Assembly (NCBI GenBank): GCA_035235625.1 | Contig: CP141141.1 | Coordinates: 9,669,968-9,733,967 of the forward strand | DNA from: Saururus chinensis | Lineage: Eukaryota; Streptophyta; Magnoliopsida; Piperales; Saururaceae | Reading direction: 5' to 3' | Length of the DNA stretch: 64,000 nt | Shown here: piece after piece, positions 23,101 through 34,234 of the stretch | How positions within the stretch are numbered: position 1 is the stretch's first letter | Layout of the letters: every line of letters starts with the position of its first letter | Translations under genes and position numbers: made by a program | Notes under the pieces: model-generated | What the model saw: the letters and a program-made list of their open reading frames with translations, nothing else | Databases searched by the model: none | Told to the model about the DNA's origin: nothing

Positions 23101-26091
23101 AAGTTTATCTATATGATTTTTTTTAGCCCAACATTCTAATCCATTGAGTATTACAGGCCTAATAGCAATTTTATAGAACTTACTTTTAAGCCTATTTGGG
23201 ACTTGCCTATCACACAATACTCTTGATGTCGCCCTCCATTTTACCCATTTTGTATTAATCTTGTGTACCACATCACTGGTGATATCTCCCTATGGGTAAT
23301 GAAGCCTAGATAACATAATTGCTCACATTTAGGCACTTCTTGCCCATGTATTTCGACTAAAGTTCTACCTATAGTTCTACTAATCTTAAAGTTAAATTTT
23401 ATATACTCCATCTTCATCCTACTTATTTTAAAACTTTTTTATTCTAGAGCTTTCTTCCATAATTTTAGTTTGGTATTTAACCCTGCTATAGTCTTTTTAA
23501 CTAAAACTATGTCATCCTCAAAAAGCAAGCACCAAGGTTTCTTATTTTGTATATAGACAGTTAATTCATCTATAACTAGAGCAAAAAGATAAGGCTTTAA
23601 TATTGACCCTTGATGTTGACGTACTGTAACTAGGAACTCCTTAGTTTTTCCCTAATTGAATGTAAACTGGTTGCTACCCCATTGTACATATCTTTAATAA
23701 TATCGATGTAACCTCTTATAACTCTCTTCTTCAATATGCTCTAAATGAGCTCTTAAGGCATTCTTTATCATAAGCTTTTACCAAATTAATAAAGGTCATA
23801 TACAGGTTGTCTTCTGTCCTTATACTTTTTAACTAATTGTCGTAACAAGAAGATAACCTCAATTATTGACCTCTTTGGCATGAAACCAAATTGGCTCTCA
23901 GTTACTTTAGTTATTTTTCACAAGCGTCCTTCAACTACTCTCCTATAACTTCGTAGTATGACTCAAAAGTATTATACCTCTATAGTTTGTACAACTTTGG
24001 ATGTCACCTTTATTTTTATATTGAGGTATAAGGGTGCTTCTCTTCCACTCTTTTAACATATTTTTTGACTTCTAAATATTATTAAACAACTTAGTTAACT
24101 AAGTGAAGCCAACACCCCTAAGACACTTCCATACTTCAATAAGAATTCCATCTAGTCCTAATGCTTTACCTTTCTTTATTTTCTTAAAGGCAAGTCCTCC
24201 CTCTATTGTAAATCTCTTAAAATAAGGTATATTCTTAACAAGACTAGACTCAATACCAAAACCTCTAAAATAATTACAAAAAATATATACTGTCTCTATC
24301 CTACATTAATAACTCCATTTCTTTTTTCAAAATGATTTAAAATTAATTCATTTTGAAAAAACCGAAAGGAGCTATCAATATGGGACATAGGGATTATTTC
24401 TTTTTTATAGTTAGAAACAAAAGGCTAATAATTGAGCATGAAAGTTATTGGTTCTTGTACTATTGTAGGGTTGGATGAATGAAGGTTGAGGTACTCTGCC
24501 TTTTTATGAGAAGTAATTTACCACTGTTTGTCAATGATGTCATAACGGAAGGTCCACATTGTCAGATGGTATTAGACTGTTGAGTAGCTTTTGCAAATAA
24601 ATTGTTTTGAAGGTAATTTTCATAAAAGAATTTAAACAAAGGACTAAATATACAAATACCACAAAAAATTACTAGAACTTTATTTCTAATCCTTTTTCTT
24701 CTGATAGGAATTATGAGAGATAGGGAAGTATCTGGCCATCTTCTGTTAAATGAGGGACTAGTATACAAATATTCCAAAAAAGAAATTGTTATGTCTAATC
24801 CACATATGCCAAGATCTTGTGTGAGAACTATCCACGTTACAAGTTTTGCCATGTGTTGCTTATTCCTTGCGAAAGGAGGAATATACACTCTAAATTAATC
24901 CATACTATCTCTTATTACGAGTTTGTATTACCTACCGAATTGTTTGTGGTTGTTACTTGCACAATCTTATAGTTTAGTATCAATTAACTTCATCCTGAAG
25001 GCAGCCTTCGTTTTGTCTTCTGCATGACCTATTTTTTTCATGTAAAACTGGTTAAAGCTTGTTTATTTAATTTCCAAAGTGTATTAAACTAATGCTAGTG
25101 ACAATATGGCAAAAATATTTAGAAAGACAATGCTGACATTGAAATTTTTTAGATGATGACTGCTGACATTGAATGTATTGAAATGATGACTGTCTCTAAG
25201 ATGAAATTCTATCTTGTTAGACAGGGGTGCAAATTGTTGACATTTGCTTGGCTACCAGGACCCACAATGGAGGTCTGATCAACCTACAGGAACTCTGTAG
25301 TCTACTATGTCAAAGGCGAAAAAATGCTCGAGACTTAGTAACTGAGGATGATTGTTTACGTGCCATAGGCAAGCTCAAGGTAATAGTGTGATGTCATATT
25401 GTCCTGTGTTATCGATCATTTCTGTTTGGCATTGTTGCATTATTATTCAAATAAGAGAAAATTGTACTTTTAGTCCAAATTTTAAATGCTCTTTCCTTTA
25501 CATGCAACGTAACTTGTCAGGTACTAGGTAGTGGTTTTGAGGTAATTTCAGTTGGGAAGAAGAAACTTGTTCGATCAGTCCCTACAGAATTGAATAAAGA
25601 CCATAATGAAATATTGGAGCTGGCTCAGGTCTGTTATATGTTGGCAAATTTTCATTGTGAAGGAACTTTCATGAGGACATTATTAAATGTTCTTTCAAAT
25701 GGCATATTTCTATGGTTAAATTACTGGATAATATACAATTTACAATTGTTACTGTTAGTATGCGTACCTGTAATGTTACTACTGAGTTGTATAATTTTTT
25801 GCTTGTTCATACTCTGAAGCTTGATTAAATTTGCTTAGGCTCACGGATATGTAACGGCTGAAGAAGTTGAGAACAGACTTTCGTGGTCAGCTGGCCGTGC
25901 CTTGGATGCCCTGGAAACTTTGTTGAAAGTCAGTCTGGTTCCTCCTGTTTACTTTGTTATTCCTGTATCAATTGTTTCTGAATGGGCTTTGGAATCTGCA
26001 GGAAGGTCTTGCAATGATTGATGATGGTCATAGAGATGGAATACGAAGGTACTGGTTTCCTTGTGTATCCTTTTCAACCTTGGGAAGCTGA
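11119..26091 (+). CDS. VPS22: ESCRT-II subunit SNF8/VPS22 (EAP30), seven exons
   Basis: Coding exons are 11119-11169, 11271-11381, 19369-19504, 25225-25379, 25521-25628, 25839-25928 and 26002-26091. All introns are GT-AG and the reading frame stays open, giving 246 residues against about 250 in Arabidopsis VPS22. The N-terminus [11 protein letters not shown] is the family signature and fixes the start. Residues 18-60 ([20 protein letters not shown]) form the helical arm. The block [20 protein letters not shown] (about 75-95) and [10 protein letters not shown] begin the first winged helix. [20 protein letters not shown] and [16 protein letters not shown] belong to the second, and RRYWFPC closes the protein. 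In ESCRT-II, one VPS22 and one VPS36 bind two VPS25 on endosomes, bridging ESCRT-I to ESCRT-III during sorting of ubiquitinated membrane cargo into multivesicular bodies. Introns 2 (7987 bp) and 3 (5720 bp) are swollen by repeats. No break is seen. Confidence 0.97.
12137..12450 (+). repeat. Pair of ~110-bp direct repeats in SNF8 intron 2
   Basis: Units at about 12137-12243 and 12342-12450 share aaccaagtt-cctta-aaagctta, 'cctaacaatg', 'agcccaaat', 'gattgat' and 'attatcc'. Similar AAGCTTAAGC-rich stretches are common in dispersed plant repeats. The parent element is not recognised. Confidence 0.5.
12530..12892 (+). mobile_element. 3' fragment of an RTE-type LINE
   Basis: Frames read [23 protein letters not shown] and then [20 protein letters not shown], with [12 protein letters not shown] near the end. 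These are the C-terminal blocks of plant RTE-clade ORFs (…MWMLRWMCG…RNEYI…). It ends in 'tactacttgattatgattta', the simple TTGATTATGATT tail typical of RTE. It is a short, 5'-truncated copy in SNF8 intron 2, same sense as the gene. Confidence 0.75.
13005..14912 (+). mobile_element. 5'-truncated RTE-type LINE in SNF8 intron 2
   Basis: Reverse-transcriptase blocks are visible in order: [19 protein letters not shown] (13565-13625), [19 protein letters not shown] (13660-13720), the [20 protein letters not shown] block at 13852-13912, a FxDD-type [13 protein letters not shown] region near 14120, and [20 protein letters not shown], then [20 protein letters not shown] (about 14425-14545). The C-terminal [20 protein letters not shown] follows at 14560-14620. 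It ends near 14905 in an (ATTATG)n tail. Many frameshifts and stops interrupt it. The APE endonuclease end is missing. The order and tail identify the RTE clade rather than L1. Confidence 0.85.
14913..18431. other. SNF8 intron 2, middle: no gene seen
   Basis: There is an A-rich stretch at 15008-15040, GA-rich stretches at 15680-15740 and 17160-17430, and otherwise ordinary AT-rich intron. The short frames at 15057-15380 and 17234-17443 look like chance. 15640-16060 may be LTR-derived, but I cannot show ends. Confidence 0.5.
18432..18632. repeat. Long near-perfect inverted repeat in SNF8 intron 2
   Basis: Arms 18432-18515 and 18549-18632 (84 bp each) are reverse complements with two mismatches that I can see. 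The 33-bp loop itself contains a TGAGTC/GACTCA pair. If transcribed as part of the intron it would fold into a very stable hairpin. No coding potential and no transposon ends are recognised. The high arm identity means the inverted repeat formed recently or is maintained. Confidence 0.9.
18633..19368. other. SNF8 intron 2, last part: no feature
   Basis: Ordinary AT-rich intron that ends in a pyrimidine-poor but acceptable acceptor (tactgcag). Nothing else is recognised. Confidence 0.5.
19505..22717. other. SNF8 intron 3, first part: no gene seen
   Basis: AT-rich sequence. The reading frames at 21029-21211, 21795-22001 and 22038-22253 are short and match nothing I know. 22330-22520 is GC-richer (ctggctgcggcagtgccctg) and may come from a captured or retro-element sequence of unknown origin. 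Confidence 0.45.
22718..24280 (-). mobile_element. Antisense RTE-type LINE in SNF8 intron 3
   Basis: The minus strand gives RTE blocks: [20 protein letters not shown] near 24130-24190, the VKSYDKE-type catalytic stretch near 23780, and [20 protein letters not shown], then [20 protein letters not shown] (23271-23130). The 3' tail is the (TAATCATAATCA) simple repeat at about 22726-22748. It is the same family as the copy at 13005-14912 but opposite to SNF8 transcription. It is 5'-truncated and interrupted by frameshifts and stops. Confidence 0.8.
24290..24398. mobile_element. Palindromic Stowaway-like MITE
   Basis: The left arm (tctctatcctacattaata..., with ttttttcaaaatgattt) is the imperfect reverse complement of the right arm (aattcattttgaaaaaa...ccctatgtccc type). 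Total length is about 110 bp. The 'ctccatttct' and 'tcctacattaataa' motifs resemble eroded Stowaway termini. It lies beside the 5' end of the antisense LINE. Confidence 0.55.
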
Positions 26092-26446
26092 TTAGTGGAG
26101 CCTTATTGCTGAAGGATTAAAAAAATATAAGAATGTCTATTTTGGTTTTGATGTGGTTTATACCTGCATCCTTGCGTTAAGTTATGTATTTGTGTAACGT
26201 GTTTGGTTATCATATTTGAATTCGAAAGATCAATTTCCAGCTTACACAGCCAGTGTGTGTAAATAATTTACTTTTAATTTCAATCCAAATATAAAACTAT
26301 ATGAGGAGAAGTTATTCGTGGGGAAAGTTGCTTTCAGAGACAAGGGTGCCTAATTCTTTTTTCATGTGTGCTCTTCTCTTATGATTCAACAATTGGCCAA
26401 AAAAAATCAAAAGATAATTGCCTTAGAAATGGCTGTATTATTCAAA
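26092..26446 (+). other. SNF8 3' untranslated region and flank
   Basis: AT-rich sequence after the SNF8 stop codon. A UTR of about 200 bp is plausible, with T-rich and AATAATTT-like elements near 26260-26280 that could serve plant polyadenylation. No canonical AATAAA is seen close by. The next MULE starts at 26447. Confidence 0.45.
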
Positions 26447-26619
26447 GGGATATTTAAACAATAATTTTTAAAAAATAATTACTAAATTAATCTGGTTTGG
26501 AAAGTGTTTTTAACTGATTTCGTCTGTTGGGAGGATGAAATCAAGTTTTAGTTCATTTCGTCTTTTCCAAAAAGACAAAATTGTATAAAAAAATTAAAAT
26601 AATTTCATCATGGGCAAAA

Positions 26620-27480
26620 TCACTCAAAGATGAAATCACTGCCCTTGCAAATTCCACCGATTACCCTTTCGCCCATTGCCAGAAACACAAATCTTAGCTT
26701 AATCAAGCCATGTAGTTTCATGGCTTCATCTGACTGGCGTTCTATCTGCACACTGCCAAGCTTTGTCGACTTTCGAGTTGGTAGGATCATTACTTTTATA
26801 AGGGTTGCTACAACCAAGTTTCATCGTCTTCAATGAGGAAAGGATTCTTTCATTGTAATGCATGTCTAACATGTGTGCTGTTCTCTGACCTAATCATGTC
26901 AGGCTATGTCCGCAATGTGTCATTGAACTAAAATATTGTATGCTTGCTTTATGTAAGTTAGCAACTGGATGGTTTATGCCCTTGACTTGGTTCAAACATT
27001 CAAATAGAACAAAAGAGCTGTCATCTCCACTTGATTCAAATTTCCAACAAAGGAAAGATTGCCTCAGAAGATCACTGTTTGGCGTTAGGAATCAAACTAC
27101 TTCATCTCTGTTCTTTGCCAAACATTGCGGAGTCTCATATATTTCACTTGTATGAAGGTGCGATCTGTCTCCAGCTACAAATCCATGAAGCTGTCCAGCC
27201 ACTTCCAAGCAGCTCCATGCTGGTTTCTTCTTCAACGACCTTTTTGCTCATCATGTTTCTTACAAGAAGATTAAGAGAGAAGACTAAACAGCGAGATTTG
27301 AGCTAACCCAGTTGTACAACCTTCAGCTTCATCGTTTCCTTGATCAAACTGCTTGCTGGTCCTCCACAACGACCGTGGATGCAATCTTGGATTGTTACAG
27401 AATAGGGAAGTATAGTACTGCTACGAAAGTAAAATGAGTCCTCATAGAAAGTTGCATGGCGACAGGCGAATATGGAGAGA
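26620..27480. other. Unidentified cargo inside the second MULE
   Basis: Base composition is more gene-like than the arms, and short frames occur on both strands (26630-26836 plus, 27031-27306 plus, 26620-26817 minus). In sister elements this position holds captured host gene pieces, so capture is likely, but I do not recognise the donor and find no family motif. Confidence 0.4.
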
Positions 27481-28412
27481 TGCCTGGCAGAGCAGCGGGA
27501 AATCGGTTTTTAAGTGGATTTCATCTTTTGGAAGGACGAAATCCACATAACCGTGATTTCATCCTTCCAAAAGATGAGATCTACTCGGTGGTTCTCATAT
27601 TTTGTCATTTGGAATGACGAAATCGACTTAAATGCGACAAAATCAACTTAAATAAGATTTCGTAAATTAATTTTTTATTTATAAAAAAGCCAAGCAAGAG
27701 CTAGCTGTCACGACCTGGTTTTTTAAAACTCTTTTTATAATAAAGGACATGCGATTAATTACGATAATTTTTTTTCTTTCTTAAATATAAAATAAATCAT
27801 CCGATTAAATATCCAAGTCGTGATAACTAAGATTCTCAAATATAAATATCAAAATATATGATATTATTATATATGTCAAAATTCGATAAATAATAGGTTA
27901 ACCCTCTAAGTATAAGTCTGTCATATGAAGGTTATGACCTAGTTAGAGTTGATAGGAAGACATAGATTTTATGTGTTGGTTAAACCCAAGGAAAGCTTTT
28001 TCCGGAGGGCTGTTGGATGGATAAGGAAAAACCCTTACACACGTTTAACATGGGACGTGAGTATGGGTGGAGAAGTGTTGAAATTCGTTGCCCAACAGTA
28101 ATTTATTAAAATGAGTTACGCAACAGAAGCTAGAGTTTGAATGGGATTAGTGCGAAACCCTAAAGAAGGTGAGTGTGGCCTTTAGAGCCAAACTGATTTT
28201 AGAATGGCCTTGGAGAATTGCGGGGACGCAATTCCTTTTAAGAGGGGAAGAATGTAACGACCTGAATTTTGTGGGTTATTAAGTTTGTGTGCTACTTAAA
28301 TTATAAGTTACAGTTGATGTGGTTTGAAAGGGTAGAATGACTTTTGAGTTAAAGGCCAAGCTTGAAAAGGGTTGGCTGTTGCGAGGACGCAATTCTTTTA
28401 AGGAGGGAAGAA

Positions 28413-31400
28413 TATAATATCCCTAATTTTCCTAGGTTTTGAAAATTAAATACGTAGATAATAGGGTGTTTGATCCATTGACATTCTTAGTAGAATAACT
28501 TCCTTCATAAATAGAATTTATGACTAAACCAATTCTACTAGAAAGTAGATAGACAGAGCTTCGAAATGCCACCAAGAACGCGCAAATCGGAGTTCGAATG
28601 AAGGAGACACGACTGTTCAAAGTTGAATATATCATAGAGGGCCCGTTTACCTGATTTATATGTATTTGTGGCCCATTTAAGTCGTCTTGCGGGTCCGGTT
28701 AATTAGAGTTCCGAAATTAATTTTTTAGGTGCCTAATTAGGGTATCTAAGTAAGGAGGTTAGGCCAAAATTCTAAAGGGATGAGGAACCCTAATCCCTAT
28801 GTTTATAAAAGGCCTTCTTAAGGCACAATTTGGGGGGTCTTTGCCTGATGGGAAGAGAGCATGGGGTGAACGGTGAAGCTCCGGTGAGGCTCTGGCGATA
28901 GTGGATCAATCGCAAGCCGGCTATGAAGGTAGGATGGTTATTAATTTTCAAGTTGAGATTATTGCATAGTTTGTTAAATAAATTAAAATATATATTACAT
29001 TATTTGTAATCTTTGCAATTTAATAATTTTTGTGTAATGTTCTCATAATCACGAGGAGCAGTGTTCTATGCAAAACATTCCTGTAATTATGAGGAACAGT
29101 GATATGCGGCTGGATTGCTGCCAGCCGGTAGGTCCCTTTTCATTGGACAGTCTATTGTAACTACCTACCAAACTTTCAGACGTCGGGAAGACCACCCGGT
29201 GTGTGAGCTCGATCGTCAGGGCAAAACAGAGAACACGAAAAAAAAAAAACAAACTGTGGCGGTGCAATGCAACTGTAACGACTCATTTTTTTGATTACAT
29301 CTAACCTGAAGGGTTAGGCCTAATCGGATAATTTTGGGATAGATTTTAGAGGTTTTCAAAAGTTTAAACCTCTGTATATTAGTAGAGTTCGAAGAAACGA
29401 GCTTAACGAATCGAAGAACAGGCAAAACAGAAGTTGGGACTGGAAGTCCCGACCTCGAGAAGCATGAAAAATAAGCGGGACCCACTTAGAAAGAGTACGA
29501 GATACTACATTTAGTGGGTTAGTATTGAAGGGCTTGTTAATACGAGTCCAACGGTACCAAGAACATGCAAATCCGAATCCAGGGTAGAGAGATATGTGTG
29601 TTTGAAAAAAAAACAAAGAAAAGGAATTGGCGTGCAGTGCACTTTTGGGCGCCGTGGAAATGCTCGGGGGCGAAGCGCGCTGTTTCGGGGGGCGAGGGTT
29701 CAGCCCGCACAGTTTTGGCGGGCACCATCACCTGAAACCAGTGGTGCTGCCATGGCAGCGTGACGCCACGGTTTCGGCATAGCTCGGGTATATAAATACC
29801 CGATTTTCCCCATTTTTGAATGAGAACTTTGTTTCCCCCATTTCTAACCGTTCTGAGTCCGATTAAAGCCGTTTAAGAGGCGTTATTAAGTAAATCGAGC
29901 ATGCTCTATGAAATGGAGTGGTTTGTTCTTCGAGTTGGAGACCATATGAAGAGGAAACGCCCTAAGAGAAGGAGAGGTCCTACCCATTGTCCTCTAGCAT
30001 CGACAATCTTCTTTTTCTCTGTTTCTGAGCATCCTAGCTCTGATGTAGTCTATCTAAGAGGCGTTCTTGGCTTAATCGAGCATGCTCTTTGCAATGGAGG
30101 GGTCCGTTATCTGAGTTGGTGATTGTATGATGAGGAGATGCCCCGAGACAAAGAGAAGCCCTACCCGTCGTCCTCAAGCAACAGAGAAAGAATAAGGGGC
30201 CAGGAGCAAGACAGGGTTCTGTCCAAACTTACCAGGCCACAACCAGAGAAGTAATCTCGAGTAGGGGAGGTTCTGCCCACCCTCACTGGCGCAGAAAATG
30301 AGAAGTCTCTGGGAAAGGGAGCATTCATGAGATATCTTTCCATGTAAGGCAAGGAATGTATGAAAGCTAGAGGAGTCTTCGTTCACTACCTTTGGATCCT
30401 AAGGGGAGGACGCTTAGAAGGAACGAGCAACTCTGAATACAATTATCTTATGAGACATGAGGGGAGTAAGTATTTCTGACATCCTGTTTAAGAACTGCAT
30501 GTGCTAAATTAGGATGTACGTTATGCCATGACCCTTTGTGCTCTAATCTGCTATGCTTTGATGTGACATGATGATGTTCCGTCTTGCTCTAGGGTAAAGC
30601 ACGACGTGTAGTATATGTGTATGTTCGGTCTCGGCTCAGTGATAGAGCGAGACGTGTGTATGTGGTTTTGATCCCGCTCTGTGGTAGAGCGAGTTGTACG
30701 ATTTTGTTGACTTATTAACTTCTGCTTGACTCTGATATAAGACTTGTTTTTGTATAACTCCAATTAAATATCAATATATAGGTATTTTAACGTATATGAT
30801 TTTGTGATGCCTGATTTATGTATTAGCCGTTAGGCAGAACTACGTTCGAATCCGATCATGATGGAATAATATCCAATACGTACGTAGGCAACCAACGACA
30901 AGGCAATGTTGGCCCGATCCAAATTAATTATAAATATATGTTTTTATTCTGTTTTACACGCGATGAACTATGAACTTCGTTGTGTGTATGTGTATGTTAC
31001 AACCTAAGTCTACGTATGGGGAAGCCTTTAAGCTCTGTAGGACGTAGACGATTGTTGTACCTCTTGCTCTTGCACACAGATGATGACTCCTGGCTCAAGG
31101 AAAGATCAAATTTTCTATTTGTGATTTTGTGGGCCCGACTCGGCTTGGGTCGTTACAGCAGCCCATGCCGGAAGCCAGACTTGACTTCTTGGAATCGTCG
31201 GAAGAGGGCGATCCATTAAAGCCCAGGCTCATTGGCCGGTCGTGGTGGCCTGCCATTGCGGCACCACTATGCAGTTAACTAAAAAACAAAGCAAAAACAA
31301 AAAGGGGGTTTTGGCCACTGGACGGCGACAGGGCCAACACCATCGGTTCCGCTATGCGCCGGCGGTTTAGAAACCCTTGGGCTGCCCCCTCCTCCACCGT

Positions 31401-33428
31401 AGTGCTGGCGGCATTGCCAGAGGCCGATGAACCTCTTGCCGATCGCGGGGAAGACAACCCACGATGCGGGTCATCTATTCCCTGGACCGGTTCTGGTAAC
31501 ATGACCTGGTTCGGTCAGGCTCTTTAAAAAAACCTTACACTCAACTTGAACCTGGTTCGGTTCAGTGACTTAGAGTAGTGAGAAAATTTAGAAAAAAATA
31601 TTGATGACTATGAGCATGTTCCGAATGTCTTGACCAAGTTGCAGGTACGAAAAAAATCTCCAAGTATGTGAAATGACCAATTTACCCTTTCAAATTGACT
31701 CGTATACCCCTATGTAAATCTCCAAGGAGGCCCTGAACAAAAAGACTGAAATACCCCTATGTAGATCGGCTTGCATTCGCGTGAATGAAATCAATGGGCA
31801 AATGTGATACTAAAACCTTTTGAGAGGTTAACGACTTGCTCGAAAATAGAGATGACCTTATCGATTATTTGATAATTACTTTAATACCCTTAGGTTCATT
31901 ACGACCAATTTTTATAAAGATTTATTAAAGTAACCCAAGGAGGGTTAGGGCTCGATAGCTTGAGTAATTCTTAATATCATTAATAAATTTTATTATTGAT
32001 ATTATGATCTTCTTAGACCTATGTGGTTCTAATTGTTTATGTTGTTCATTGTTTTGATATTTGCTATTAATGTTGTGATAGTAACTTAGCACTAGCTTAA
32101 GATTATTGAAAGATTAATTGATAGGGTTTGATAGCTTTCGATTGGGCAAGAACACCTAATCAAGATAAAGACTAATATACCTTTGAGGGGTCTGAGACTA
32201 GTTCATTGAATGAACAAGGCCTTTGATCTGGTGATTTGCCTTGGTTGATGAACCGATGGTAGTTTTGAGTTTTAAAGCCTAGTCTTGAAGGGACTAATAG
32301 GGTTTGAGATAGTCATTCAAAATCCTAGCTTAATGATGAGCAAGATAGGGTTCAGAATGGTTTCCAGAGTTTTAGCTCTATTGAGGAGCTGCTGATTTGA
32401 CCGTGTAGTTGCACCTCCCCATTGGAGGAAGCTTTACGTGAGCCAGGCTTACTTTCTATCTATTGAGGATCTTTTAGTGTACACGCATTTGGATTAGTTA
32501 ACATTCCTACTTGGTTGGCTTTTCCCGCACTTCTATTTCGGTGCAGTTGTGGGCCATGTCCTTCCATTCGGTCAGGTCCTTCATGGGCTAGGAGGGGTGA
32601 TGGTACTTCCTGGTGGATTCTAGGGTGTTTCGTTATCATTTGTCACTTAAGCTGACATCTGATGAGTTTGTTTGTCATTGGGATTAGACGGGGATATTAA
32701 TTATCGAACAATGATTCGGGAGATAATTAATAACATGGTTTGATATTGCTTATTTAATTAGAACAAGTGAAACAATTAAAGAACTTACATAAAATGTAGG
32801 TTGCTTTAAAATACTTAAGCATTGCATGTGTGATGCTATGCTTCTTAGGATAGAATAGTTTTAAGTAGAACTACGTCTGGATCCATTCTTGTTGGAAACA
32901 CATTGGAAATGTTGTCTGATGAATACATACGCAACTAACATCGGGTGATGTTGGCTCGATCCAAAAAACATTAAATTTTACTTTTGTTCTTTTGAAACAT
33001 TCTTCCAAGGGGAGGAGATATTTGGTTATTGTTTGGTCTTCTTTGTTTGCAAGTTCTTTAGATGGGGACGTTGCGAGATTAAGGCTTTGGTGGGCGTTTG
33101 AGGATGACATTGTACTAATGGGATCTAGCTTCTTGTTTATGTAATCGTGTAAGTAATTATAATTACTAGCATGAGAGCCAACTTTACTTGGTTATTTATT
33201 TTCGAAAATATGACAGACTTGTACTTAGAGGGTTAACCTACTGTTTATCGAATTTTGACACATGTAATAATATCATATGTTTTGATATTCGTATTTTAGA
33301 ACCCCAGTTATAACGACTTGGATATTTAATCAGATGATTTATTTTGTGTTTAAGAAAGAAAAAAAATTATCGTGATTTATTGCATGTCCTTTATTTTAAA
33401 AAGGGTTTTAAAAATCTGGGTCATGATA
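28413..33428 (+). mobile_element. Family-A LTR interrupted by a solo LTR (relic)
   Basis: This sequence is homologous, in opposite orientation, to 37434-40820. Shared landmarks are the segment 'agcttcgaaa-gc-accaaga', 'cggagttcg', the TATA region (tataaaag, 28804-28811), 'ggttgtcttccccgc' and 'acatcgggtgatgttggc' near 32940. The end is 'aaaatctgggtcatga'. Without the insert at 29274-31157 it is about 3.1 kb. It follows a polypurine tract, so it was a 3' LTR. Small reading frames in it are not genes. Confidence 0.65.
29274..31157 (+). mobile_element. Solo LTR, family 1
   Basis: It starts TGTAACGACTC and ends GGCTTGGGTCGTTACA, 1884 bp. Flanks are gcaac (29269-29273) and gcagc (31158-31162), four of five matching. 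A TATA box lies at 29789 (tatataaata). An internal duplication of about 180 bp starts near 29897 and 30078 (gagcatgctct). It shares its ends and the gagcgagac tandem units with the LTR at 2273-4635. No internal region remains, so it is a solo LTR left by recombination. It sits inside a family-A LTR and is therefore younger than that insertion. Confidence 0.8.
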
Positions 33429-33591
33429 GCTTGGCAGGCGCCTACGTGGCCAAAAGTAATACTATTTTGAAAAATATTTCTCAAAGTGCGCAATTTTGAT
33501 AAATATTTTTTTAAAATATTATTTAAATAATTTTTTCTTATTGAAATAATGAAAATTTGGTTGGTTTTTATGGCTGCCATTTAATCAAATA

Positions 33592-33788
33592 CTCCCTCTA
33601 TCTAATATTAATAATTATATTTAAAAAAATTATAATTTTTATTGAATGGTGAAACTCACATTTAAGAGAAAGGAAAATAAGTTGATGATACTTTTTTAAG
33701 TACCCAATCACTAAATTGAATAAAATGGAACTGTTAATATGGAATAATTTTTTTTCTTAAATAGAGCTATGAATGTAAGATGAGGGAG
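33592..33788. mobile_element. Stowaway MITE
   Basis: The ends are ctccctctatc... and ...gatgagggag, flanked by TA on both sides (33590-33591 and 33789-33790). Length is 197 bp. TA target duplication with CTCCCT termini is the Stowaway (Tc1/mariner) signature. It lies just outside the right end of the second MULE. Confidence 0.85.
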
Positions 33789-34234
33789 TATACTGTATTG
33801 AAATAAAGCTGCACCCTGATAATAAATCATAATTTATGGGTCCTTAAACATATGCTGAGCGATATGGAAAAATGAAAAACATGTAAAATGGACATGCCAA
33901 GTACGATAACTTTCTCTTGCCAAAAATTGCGTACACATTAGTTGCTCTTTTGCAATGCTTTTGGATCGAGGTTGAGCTAGGGGTACTAAGACAGGTTGGT
34001 TCTATATCTGAACGCAATGTGCTTTGATCCTTTCAACTTTCATATAGTCTTTTTACTAGGACTGTGTTTAATAAAACTCCGAACCACTGATCAGTCACAG
34101 AAGAGGACCCTCAAGCCAAATGAGTTTTTGCGTCAAATCGGGTTTAGTTTGGGCAATAATTTTTTTTTTTGGAAAACAACAGCAAGCGTGTTAACAACAC
34201 TCTCCATTTGCAGAACCTAGTAATAATCATATTG
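33789..34234. other. Spacer without recognised features
   Basis: AT-rich. A 74-codon plus-strand frame at 33996-34220 has no recognisable motif. Confidence 0.5.

Larger units (their letters stand above)
27716..33428 (+). mobile_element. Nested LTR-element composite, family A (relic)
   Basis: The left edge (27716 to about 27935) is the inverted copy of the family-A LTR end, and the right edge (33190-33428) is the same LTR end in forward orientation. Between them are 3' internal sequence with a polypurine tract (27936-28252), a short LTR start of another type (28253 to about 28376), a second polypurine tract (28377-28412) and a forward family-A LTR (28413-33428) that holds a solo LTR. TAGCT occurs at both outer junctions (27712-27716 and 33427-33431). 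No coding domain remains. It is a fossil with several rearrangements. Confidence 0.6.
26447..33537. mobile_element. Second MULE, split by a nested LTR composite
   Basis: The left arm starts at 26447 (gggatatttaaacaat, then ttttaaaaaataattactaa). The right arm ends near 33537 (attatttaaataattttttc) and is the reverse complement of the left. Nine-bp flanks ttattcaaa (26438-26446) and ttattgaaa (33538-33546) match at 8 of 9 positions, the target-duplication size of MULEs. Subterminal palindromes of the gatttcgtc/gacgaaat type are at 26515-26575 and 27525-27625. Removing 27716-33428 leaves an element of about 1.4 kb, similar in build to 46532-48097. The cargo at 26620-27480 is not recognised. Confidence 0.75.
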
